From: Puccinia triticina
Taxonomy: Eukaryota > Basidiomycota > Pucciniomycetes > Pucciniales > Pucciniaceae
Assembly: GCF_026914185.1 (NCBI RefSeq)
Contig: NC_070561.1
Coordinates: 1,798,001-1,862,000, forward strand
Reading direction: 5' to 3'
DNA: 64,000 nt
In this document: positions 55,101 through 64,000 of the stretch, piece after piece
Layout of the letters: each line of letters begins with the position of its first letter
How positions within the stretch are numbered: position 1 is the first letter of the stretch
Made by a program: the position numbers and the translations under genes
Notes under the pieces: model-generated
Told to the model about the DNA's origin: nothing
The model's input: the letters and a program-made list of their open reading frames with translations, nothing else
The model's database searches: none

Positions 55101-57153
55101 ATGAGTGACAACTCAAGCACCTCTGGAACTGAGAATGATCAAGATTCCTACAACTCAGAATCTAATTTTGACTCTCATCACAAAACCTCTTCTGATAATG
55201 ATAGTGATCATGATTTCTATGCCTCAGAATCCAATTCCGACTCTCATCATGAAACCTCTTTTGATGATGATAGTTGTAGCCACAATCCTCTCAACTCAAG
55301 AGCGTCCTTAATTGATCCAAACGATTCTAATGTGCAAACTTATCAAAGCTCTGAATCAGATACCTCCAACAGAACAACTTCAGATTCTTCTTCTGATGAA
55401 GAATTCTCAGCTTCCAATAAAGATGAGATCTTGACCTCTGATTATTCTGAAACCTCTGGTTCTGACAACCCATCGTACACATCTCCCTCTGATACCAACT
55501 CCGACTCATCTGAAACAGACCCTTCCTTTGCAATCAATAATCATCAAAGAGAACTCATTGAGAAACTGATATTGACTGTCCACAGAGGTCCGAAAATTTT
55601 GAATATTCTTCTTGACAAAAATGGAATCAAAATGTCACCCCGAGATCTCACTCAAAAGCAAAAAGAATGGGGACTACAGCTCTGTGATCTTAAACAGCAA
55701 CCACCTCCAGCCCCACTACCACCCAAAGTCCAAGCTTCACTAATTTCGTTGCATTGAAAAGGAATGAATCTAGTCAAGATTTGAGCTAGACTAGTTAATG
55801 AAACCGGTGTTGATGTAGTTGTCCGTACAATCAAGCGCTACTTACGACAGCTCAACCTGAAAATTCTCCGAAATGACGTTTCTGATGGTAGAGTTACCAT
55901 GGACAAAGTATTTTTGGCTGTTTGGGATGCTCAAGATAGCAGGCTACAAGAGGATGCTGGTTATTGAAGAATGAGAATAATTCTCATGAGGGAGTATGAT
56001 ATTCAAATACCACAGTTAGTATCATTATCAAATATGTACGCAAATGAAACAAAGACTGATTGTTCTTCAATCACAGGAGGCTAGCTTACAAAGTTCTCAG
56101 AGAAATTGATCCAGAAGGCATGGCACGGCGTCTACGAGGTGTATGCAAACTTTGGATATATCAAACTCATGGTCCTAACCACATCTGGTCTGCCAATGGA
56201 CACAATAAGTTGAAGCCCTATGGACTTACGATTTATGGTTTTGTTGATGCCTGGTCAAGAAAAATATTGGGAATGTTTGTCCACATCACTAATAACGACC
56301 CTCAACACATTGCTGTTTACTTCCTTCAACTTGCATCTAAGGCTGGTGGAATCCCACTCAAGCTTACAACTGACTCTGGTACCGGAACTGTCAAAATGGG
56401 CACATACCAGATGGAACTGTCCTATAATTACGGTCACATCTCTGGAGAAGAAGCAATTGCACGGATGCATTTCACCAAGTCAACACACAATCAAAAAATT
56501 GAATCGCTTTGGTCTCAAATGATGAAGCAACATAACAGATCAATCAAGCATGATATTCTACATCATATGGAGTGTGGTGCTTACGGCCCTGATGACTATG
56601 TTCAAAAGTGAGTAATACACTTCTATTGTTTATCTTTATCATCACTAAATTCTCTGCTCTTTGTAGGCTTTTGTTTCTGTTCCTCTGGGTTCCGGTACTC
56701 CAAAAGAGTGTAAACAGCTGGGTCGATACATACAACAATTACCAAAAGCGGTGTGATAACCAAACTACACTTCCCACTGGTTTAAGCTCTGAGTTCTCAT
56801 ACACCACCCCCGAGTTCTTTCACACCACCAATCCACTCCTCAAGATACCTTTGGTCGAAATCAACTCAATTTTGCATAACAATTACCCAGACCTAGAATT
56901 TATGAATCATACACCTCACGACTTCCATCAAGTGGCCTCTGAGGTCATGGCAAGTATGGGTTTTGATTTTAGCCACATAGATACAGGAAATGTATGGGAT
57001 ATTTTCTGTGAAATGCTCCCGCTTGTTCAGGCCCACTATGTTCCACCCACAGACTCCTCAGATGAATTTCATTCAGAAAATAGAAACTATAGATCCTCAT
57101 CCTTAGAGAATGAACTGATTGAAAAGCTATACAAGTTAACTTTATTTACATAA
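55101..57153 (+). pseudogene. Integrase-core DDE transposase, inactivated
   Basis: An open frame from an ATG at 55101 encodes an acidic Ser-rich N-terminus and then RELIEKLILTVHRGPKILNI (stop at 55755). The next part (VVVRTIKRYLRQLNLKI) has stops. The catalytic region at 56060-56610 reads HGPNHIWSANGHNKLKPYGL, FVDAWSRKILGMFVH, KLTTDSGTGTVKMG and STHNQKIESLW. It continues after a short intron (to about 56667) to a stop at 57151-57153. The pattern is that of the eukaryotic integrase-core family in which LWHIDG holds the first catalytic Asp. Here that position is Asn (SANG), while the second Asp (TTDSG) and the Glu (KIESLW) remain. With the stop codons at 55755-55970 this marks a dead copy. The superfamily name (perhaps IS3EU-like) is uncertain. 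Confidence 0.65.
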
Positions 57154-58644
57154 AAATTCTTCATCATTTCTCTCTCTGCTCATCATTATCCATAATCAAA
57201 TATCTCATTTTTTTGTTTGTGTGCCCTTGGTCTTAGCCAAGCCAAAATCTAATTTTCAGTCATGTTGTCAGTCTCAGCCTGAAGCCCACCAAGAGCTTAC
57301 CACCACATGCCAAGAGACTGCTTGAGATACTTGGGAACACCCACAAAAAGAAACACAGGGACAAGTCCGTTGATAGTCTGAGGCCATGTAGTGTTTTTGG
57401 AAAAAGATAGTCCATCGGTAGTGGATAAATCAAAGAGATGGGAGACTCCCAGTAGATAGCACTTCTGCAATTGAAAAATTGCTTCTCTCTGAAGCTGCAC
57501 AAAAACTCACATCTCCCTCCCGTTGACTGTTTACCAAAACACTGTTTCCCTCTACATCTTCCCCAGCTGAGTATCTGTTTGTCCCCAGTCAAGACATCTA
57601 TTTGATTTGCTTGCTTTGAGCCAGAAGCTAAGACAAACAGTCATCTGTTTCTGAGATTCAGTCAACCAGATCAGTTCACACTATGGAGGCAGACCCTTAT
57701 GTTCAGAAAGCATCAGAAGATGCCCCCACTCAACAAAAAGCTGAAGAAGGTATTTACTGGTCCTCTCTCTCCATTCGCGCATGGCAAGAAGAGTCAAGAC
57801 ATGAAAGGAACGTACTCAACTACAGCTGTCGATTTTCTTGACAGGAATGAAACAAGTGACACAAGCGTTTGTATGACTGGCCTTCCATTCTTGGTTGGCA
57901 CGCTCCTTGACAAGCTTCTGTAGCTTGGCCTGTCCTCCCACCCGCCGCTCGATTTCAAGCACCTTGGGCGGCAAGATTTCGCCCAGATACTCTTTGATGA
58001 TCCAAGCCAGATACGAGATCAAGAATTGGTTTGTCGGTCCATGCCCTTTTGATACATAACACACAATCCCAATGTTTGATGATCACCATCTCCCCAAGAC
58101 GAATAGATGGGAAATGACAGATAGGAGGACTTGACAAGTTTTCTTGCACATGAGACAGAAAGAGTAGCCACACCAATGACAGACTCAAAGATGTTCAGAG
58201 CAAGTGCCATTGAAGGCCAGGTCGGGTGAGACCAAAGCTTGGCAGTCTTCCATAGGACAAAGCCCAAGGGAAGGGTTGGCCTTGATGGTGAGGCTAAGGG
58301 CTGTTTCATGGTCTTCAACAGAAGAGCCAAGGGCTAGGCTTGTTGCTGGCTGGGCAAGGCACATGTCATGTTGCAAGGGACCCGCACCCAAATTCTCACA
58401 ACAAGGAATTGTGGCAGGAGTGCGGTTGTGGGTGGTGGTGCTAGTTTCTTGTTTCAGTTGCAGCTGAAACACAAGTTTCATGTGTAGTACATAAATTATG
58501 TGAAACACATGCTGCGGGCCCGCAGTTTTTTTTCATCAAGAAACAGGAGAAATTGCAAACGAGCTTCTTGTTCAATCCCAAAGTTATCCTCCTCACAACT
58601 TGCTGGTCACACCAAAAACAAGCGCTTTCCATGTAAGTTGATTT
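57154..58644. other. Unassigned region with protein-like fragments on the minus strand
   Basis: Minus-strand stretches such as AWIIKEYLGEILPPKVLEIE (57960-58020), IFESVIGVATLSVSCARKLV (58130-58200) and ALSLTIKANPSLGLCPMED (near 58255-58310) look natural but lie in different frames and lack a known family motif. It may be a decayed gene or transposon. Confidence 0.3.
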
Positions 58645-59068
58645 ATCCCCCCAACCTGATGATTCCCTTAGGCTCATTCTCTTTGTCTCTAGCCCCTTGG
58701 CATCGCCCAGACCCAGTTTCCCTCCTCATCACACCTAATCACAATTCGCTGGTCCCAGTAAAAACAATTGCTAGCACCATGAAAGACCTGAGGGGACTAG
58801 GTGGTAGGTGACGTGAAGCTAACTCCAGCCTTAACTCCAACCATACACTTATGGAAAAGTGGTAGAACCCCCTGATGATGACAAAGGGGCCATTGTTATT
58901 CAAGGGGAGTAATGCTGGAGTACCACTGGAATTCCAGCATATTTTACTGAATGTCACCTGACACCTATTCACATCATTTTTTTCATGGTGTAGCCAGTAA
59001 GTTTTTATATCCCCCCAACCTGATGATTCCCTTAGGCTCATTCTCTTTGTCTCTAGCCCCTTGGCATC
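58645..59068 (+). repeat. 60-bp direct repeat in a diverged tandem duplication of about 364 bp
   Basis: 58645-58704 and 59009-59068 are identical over about 60 bases from TCCCCCCAACCTGATG to CCCCTTGGCATC. Each is preceded by GTAAGTT and includes TCTCTAG, so each copy looks like an intron end. Weaker similarity (CACAA.T.GCTGGTC, AAAAACAA) shows that the surrounding unit is duplicated too. Confidence 0.65.
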
Positions 59069-59158
59069 TCTGTCAGCCTTAGAGATACAACAAGTATCCA
59101 AAAGACTGCAATAACTTAATAAATAATAATAATTATTAAATTATGGGTCTTGGAAAAA

Positions 59159-59443
59159 CGACTCCCAAGTTTTGGGAAAACGACTCCCATACGTCCGCGC
59201 GACTATTTTTCGACCCGCGCTGGACGTCGACCTAGACCCTTTTTTTGGGTACGGCTGTTTTGGGAGTCGTCGTCCCAAAAAAATTATTTTTTGGGAGTCG
59301 TCCCCACCAATTTTTCAGAATATTTTTAATATTTTCTTGCCGGGGGGTTTGGGAGTCGTTCACCCAAAAGGAGTGCCCCCCGCGTTATTTTGGGAGTCGG
59401 CCGCGGGGGCCACGGAAGCCCCCAGGGAGTCGTGACGACTCCC
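59159..59443. repeat. Leader cluster of eight CGACTCCC octamers
   Basis: Octamers at 59159, 59181 and 59436 are on plus, and at 59262, 59293, 59351, 59392 and 59425 on minus. The last two form the palindrome GGGAGTCGTGACGACTCCC. The cluster covers the 5' non-coding end of the MULE element and probably includes its terminal region, which starts just after the AT-rich flank at about 59144. Confidence 0.85.
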
Positions 59444-59555
59444 CTTCGAGCCCCCCACCCATCACACAAGTCAGACACCACAACCGCCACACCAACCGCC
59501 CGATCACCCCCACCCGTCCACCCCAACCGCCCGATCGATCAAACGAACAGAGAAG

Positions 59556-62500
59556 ATGTTTAACCCTGCCGCCCCCGCCGCCGTCCAGGACCAGGAATCC
59601 CAGGCCCCTGTTGCCGCCATGGAGCACGCCGAGCCCCCAATGGCCGCCGTCGACCACGACCAGGAATCCCAGGCCCCTGTCGCCGCCATGGAGCACGCTG
59701 AGCCCCCAATGGCCGCCGTCGACCACGCCGAGCCCCCTGTCGCCGCCATCAAGTACGCGAAGGCCTCATTGCCTGGCGAGCACACCAAGCCCCCAGTGGC
59801 TGGCGAGCACGAGGAGCACGCCGAGGAAACCCAAGCCGCAGGGCCAGGTAAGCCCCCTCTCCCCTGCCGACTCCCTCCCATCCAAACTGGAGGCATTGAG
59901 CCCCCAACACCCTGTTCCTGCCCCTGATCCAGGTGCGAATCAAGACGCCGCCGAAGGCCTTGCGGCCCAGGACCACGCAGCCACCCTGGCCACTCTAGAG
60001 CGCCAAGGAGCCGTCCTAGCCAGCGGGGCTCAAGGTCTAGCGCCCGCCTACGCTGCCGACTCCCGTGACCCCGTCGACACTCAACTTCCCGCAGCCGCCA
60101 ACTCCCAGCCTCCCGCAGCCGCCGACTCCCAAAAGGGAGCCGCCGACTCCCAAACCGCAGCCGGTGCTCAAGGTCTAGCGCCCGCCTACGCTGCCGACTC
60201 CCGTGACCACGTCGACACCCAACGTCCCGCAGCCGCCGACTCTCAGCCTCCCGCAGCCGCCGACTCCCAAAAGGGAGCCGCCGACTCCCATTTCGCCGCC
60301 GACTCCCAAACCGCAGCCGCCGACTCCCAGGCCATTGCCGCTGTCGAAGCCTGCATTCAGACCACTGAAGCCCTTCAAGACGTCACCCTAGACCCCCTCC
60401 TCCTTCAACTTACTCAAGAAATCGCCAAAAAAAAACTAGAAGATCAAATCCACAAAGAAATTGAGGAAGAAGATGAAGATTATAGCTTAGATAATCCAGA
60501 AGAGAAGAAGACACTCGAGGAATATGTAGAGCTAGCTAGAGAAGAGAAAACTATTGAAGATTGTATTGTAATGTTAGAATTAGATGAAGATAATACTACT
60601 AACAATGATCCAAACTCTGGGACTGTTCCACCTGAAAAAAACCCAGAAGAAATTGAGAAAATACTCGAGAAAATTGCTGAAGAGAGAACTGAGAAGGAGC
60701 TCAAAGAAATGGAGCTGGAGAACAAGAATCAACCGGATGATGAAGACTCAGTTAATGAAGAAGGAGAAAGGACGATCTACGGCAACATTCCTGCGCCGCC
60801 AGCTGGAAATTATGACGACGTTGAATCGGTTAAGGAGGCCATCCAAGAATTTGCTTGTGCGCATGGCTATGGGATATCGGTCAAACGCTCTGTTCCTGGA
60901 AAGAGTGTCCATTTTAAATGTTTCAGGTCTGTTATTTCCCACTTCTTTTTCATTCTTCTGTTAGTATTGACTGACATTAAATCCACATTGAAATGATACA
61001 GAGGAGGTGATCCTGCGAAAAACAAACGTAAAGGTGATACTCGTGAAAATATATCATCTCGATTGATTGGCTGTCCGTTCGCCGCTGCCATATACAACCA
61101 GAAGAAGAAGGGCCACTGGAAATTCACAGTCTCCAACTCGACTCATAATCACCGCCCCACCGCCGCCGTTGCCCACACTGTTCACCGTAAGCTCAGCGAC
61201 ACTCTCTACGAAGAAATGAAAAGACTTGGCGAGGCCGGATTGCGACCGGCACAAATACTTGAATGCCTCAAGAAGCTGCACCCTGACGAGACTATCCTGG
61301 CCACAATTGATACGATTTACTCAGCACAAAAGCGGGCTGCGCAAGAGATGTTGCAAGGAATCAGTCCCATCATTCACCTGAATGAAATTTTGGCTGGAAC
61401 CAATTTCACGACTCTGACGAAGGTAGACGAATCTGGCGAGCTCAAGGGCCTTTTTTTCTGCCATTCCCTCTCTGTGAAGCTTCTCCATCAGTACCATTCG
61501 ATCCTTTTCCTCGACTGTACGTACAAGACAAATAAGTATCGGTTGCCTCTCCTCCACATCACCGGTGTCACTGGAGCCAACAAGTCTTTCAGTTTGGCAT
61601 TCTGCTTTCTTGCCAAAGAGACACAACATTATTACGACTGGGCGCTCGAATCCCTCCTGACTGTTTTCACCTCAAACAAGATTCCCCTTCCTGCTGTTGT
61701 TCTGACCGACCGAGAAGAAGCTCTCATCTCCTCTCTCCAGTCCAATTTTCCCAATTCGACCCACATGCTTTGCACTTGGCACATACAGAAGAACTTGGTC
61801 TCCAATGGCGCGAAACACATCAAGAACAAGGCGAAGGAGTTCGAAATGCTTCAACACTGGAGCAACTTAATCAAGATGACTAGTCCTGGCGATTTCCGTT
61901 CAAGCTTCAGTCGGTTTTGCGCAAAATACGGCGAAGCTTTTGGAGATTATATGATTGAGACATGGCTTCCGGTGTGTGAAAAGTATGCTAACGCTTGGAC
62001 AAAGGATATACCTCATTTCGACCATCGGACGACATCTCGAATTGAATCATCGCATGCTTTTATCAAATCTTATCTCCTGGGCCCCAACAATTCTTTTTCC
62101 GCCGTCATCAAGTTAATCACGAATGCGCTTGAAGCTCAATCCCACAAAATCTCCGCGGCGCATCACAAGGAGAAGATTAGAAGCCTTCGATCAATAGGGA
62201 AGATTTTCTTGCTCTGTCACGGCCGGATCACCCACTTTGCTCTCCGGAAGGCGCAGGATAATCTCAGAGCAAGTGTTGACCTGGAGAATTGGCACAGGTG
62301 CAACGGGTGTTACGAAAACCGGATGGGAATTCCTTGTAAGCATACACTCCGGCAGCGCGCAATGGATGGCGAGAAGATACTTCCCAAGGATTTTCATGTC
62401 CAGTGGCACATGAAGGTAAGATCTGGGTCTTTTTTTATCTTTTTGTCATGTGGGGGGGCCTTGGATGGCCGGGATTTGTGGACGACTCCCATTTTTCCTG

Positions 62501-64000
62501 TGACGACTCCCGTTTCTCAGCGGACGACTCCCATTTCTCGGCGGACGACTCCCTTTTACCCCTGCGCGCACCAGGGACAGGAACGACTCCCATTTTCCGT
62601 CCGTGCGGCTTGCCAATTGGGATAACGACTCCCAACGACTCCCAAATCCCCCAGCCGCGGAGCCTCGATTGGAAGAACGACTCCCGCCGACTCCCATTCG
62701 TCCGGCCATTGCCACCGCCCCTCTGCCACCCCTCCCTCCAATTTTTAACCTCCCCTGCGCCATTCCCTTACTAATTTGAGTCTTTTCATTCCCCCCAGGA
62801 TCTACATGCTCTTGGCACCAACGCTGATCTCGCCCAAATCGAGCAAGTCGACCGGATCCGCGAAAGGCTCCTGCAGATGAATCCCGCACAGATGGCGGCC
62901 CAGTTACAAGCTATCAACAGCCTATTGGAAGGCTCTGGAACCGTCGTGACGATCCAGGAACCAACACAAGCTCAGACCACCCGTGGACGTCCAAAAGGCG
63001 CGCCAAACAAACCGAAAACTACGAAAAGGGACCCCTCCGCCTTCGAACACGTTGAAAATAAAAGGAAGAATGAAGAAGGAGCAATGATGAAGTCCAAGAA
63101 ACAGAGGCTAGCGGAAACCAGAAAAGCGGAGAAGGAAGAAATGAAACAAATGAAGAAAGAAGAGAAGGAGCAACAAAAAAGGAAGAAAGAAGAGGAGAAG
63201 AAGAAGAAGCAAGAAGAGAAGAAGAACGAACCAGCGCCCAAGAAGAGGAAACTCCCGGCACGAAAGTCAAAGACCGCCAAGAAAGTCGCTCAGTCTCCTT
63301 CTCCAACTCCTTCTCCGTCGCCGTCTCCATCACCACCACCCTCCTCACCTGCGCTTCCTCCTCCTCCGCCGCCGAAAGCCCAAGTCCCAACAAAGCGCTT
63401 CAAACCGGTCCGCGTCGCACCTAAGAAGCCAGCTTCCCCTTCCCCTCCTGTGAACTCCGCCTCGTCTGCCGCCGCCCCTCCGCAGCAACGTACGTCCTGC
63501 GCCGCTGGGAAGATGCGAGCTCCGCCTTCCCCTTCCCCTCCTTTGCAATCAACCTCTTCTGCCCCCGCGCCTCCGCCGCAACGTCCGACCCGCGCCACCG
63601 CTAAGAAGCCAGCCCCACCTTCCGCTCCTGCTCAATCAACCTCGTCTGCCCCCGCCCCTCCGCCAAAATCTAGCCGGGTACCTCCGCCGCGAGCCGCGCG
63701 AGCCACGCGAGTCCCTCCACCGCCAACAGCTCCAGTCCCTCCACCACCAACAGCACCTGTTCCCCCACCCCCATCCGAAGAACCAGTTGACCGACCGAAT
63801 TGGCTCAATCAACTCCCAGTCATCATCAGATCCTCGGTCAAGCGGATACTTGATGTCAAGTCAGATGGCCATTGTGGATTCCGCGCGGTGGCATGGTGCT
63901 TGGGGAATGGTCAGGGCGCTTGGAGTGCAGTCCGAGAAGCTCTAGCCGACGAAATCAGCAAACAAGGCGAGTGGTACGTGAAGTTGGGACATTTTCACAA
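59556..64000 (+). CDS. MULE transposase fused to OTU-type cysteine protease (3' end outside window)
   Basis: Four exons are visible: 59556-59847, 59933-60925, 61002-62415, 62799 to the window end. All joins are in phase. Parts in order: a repetitive Ala/Pro/Glu N-terminus (EHAEPPMAAVDH, then ADSQ repeats); an acidic coiled-coil-like stretch; a FAR1/WRKY-GCM1-like zinc-binding region (FACAHGYGISVKRS ... LIGCPFAAAIY ... TVSNSTHNH); the MULE catalytic domain with ILFLDCTYKTNKYR (Asp codon 61513), AVVLTDREEAL (61708) and TSRIESSHAF (Glu codon 62044); a SWIM finger CNGCYENRMGIPCKH; an AT-hook TTRGRPKGAPNKP; a long Lys/Glu then Pro/Ser-rich linker with basic clusters; and at 63850 on DVKSDGHCGFRAVAWCLGNG, the Asp/Cys motif of OTU deubiquitinases. 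The OTU catalytic His lies beyond the window. The frame is undamaged, so the element may be active. The fusion in a fungal transposase is notable. Confidence 0.85.
60057..60328 (+). repeat. CGACTCCC octamers inside the coding sequence
   Basis: Eight copies at 60057, 60123, 60144, 60195, 60261, 60282, 60300 and 60321, encoding Ala-Asp-Ser repeats. Distances of 21, 21, 18 and 21 bases recur. A 138-base segment is also duplicated (GGTCTAGCGCCCGCCTACGC at about 60033 and 60171). Confidence 0.9.
62483..62695 (+). repeat. Nine CGACTCCC octamers in intron 3 of the MULE gene
   Basis: Octamers at 62483, 62504, 62525, 62546, 62584, 62626, 62636, 62678 and 62688, all on plus, with steps of 21, 21, 21, 38, 42, 10, 42 and 10 bases. 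The intron (62416-62798) is 383 bases, much longer than the others in this gene, and the array fills its centre. Confidence 0.9.

Noticed and set aside
62435..62889. Minus-strand frames with RNGSRP repeats
   Set aside because: They are produced by the CGACTCCC array in the intron of the MULE gene read in antisense.

Overview
The window looks like nuclear DNA of a filamentous basidiomycete, most likely a rust fungus (Pucciniales, cereal-rust-like). Genes have many short GT-AG introns, are far apart, and are separated by nested transposable elements of nearly every class. No rRNA, CRISPR array, prokaryotic operon or virus was seen. The species is inferred from style and transposon families, not proven.

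Layout. 0-31 kb is the gene-bearing half. It holds the 3' end of an unidentified gene (3-275), a candidate secreted protein (2399-3205, minus), a low-complexity protein with a degenerate cytochrome-b5-like motif and a GC-AG intron (6537-7542, minus), mitochondrial isovaleryl-CoA dehydrogenase (11017-13070, plus, ten exons), a multi-pass membrane protein of the DUF1624/HGSNAT acyltransferase type (13834-16356, minus), the nucleotide-excision-repair endonuclease XPG/Rad2 (20475-25019, minus, eight exons), a membrane-anchored acidic protein (25884-26979, minus), complex I subunit NDUFB3/B12 (27843-28302, minus) and a glycine-rich candidate secreted protein (29346-29878, minus). MITEs of CACTA, hAT, TA-target and unassigned types sit between them.

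32-59 kb is almost entirely transposon: a broken Ty3/gypsy element (LTR 32102-32823, integrase pieces to 38265) cut by further insertions; a solo LTR; a hairpin-rich foldback element; a CACTA-type element that carries a captured gene fragment (39427-41229); a young 7.2-kb LTR retrotransposon on the minus strand that encodes only Gag (41986-49141); a Tourist-like MITE; a copia-like LTR; a hAT transposase relic split by an LTR; a non-autonomous hAT-type element filled with a 33-bp minisatellite (53484-54657); and an integrase-core DDE transposase relic (55101-57153).

59.1-64 kb is the most unusual part: a GC-rich, apparently intact Mutator-like (MULE) element, truncated by the window end. Its transposase is fused to a C-terminal OTU-type cysteine protease domain. 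The octamer CGACTCCC occurs 26 times in its leader, coding sequence and introns, often at exact 21-bp spacing, which suggests a helically phased protein-binding array.

Method limits: exon borders were read by eye from splice consensus and reading frame. Family assignments rest on motif recognition, not on searches.
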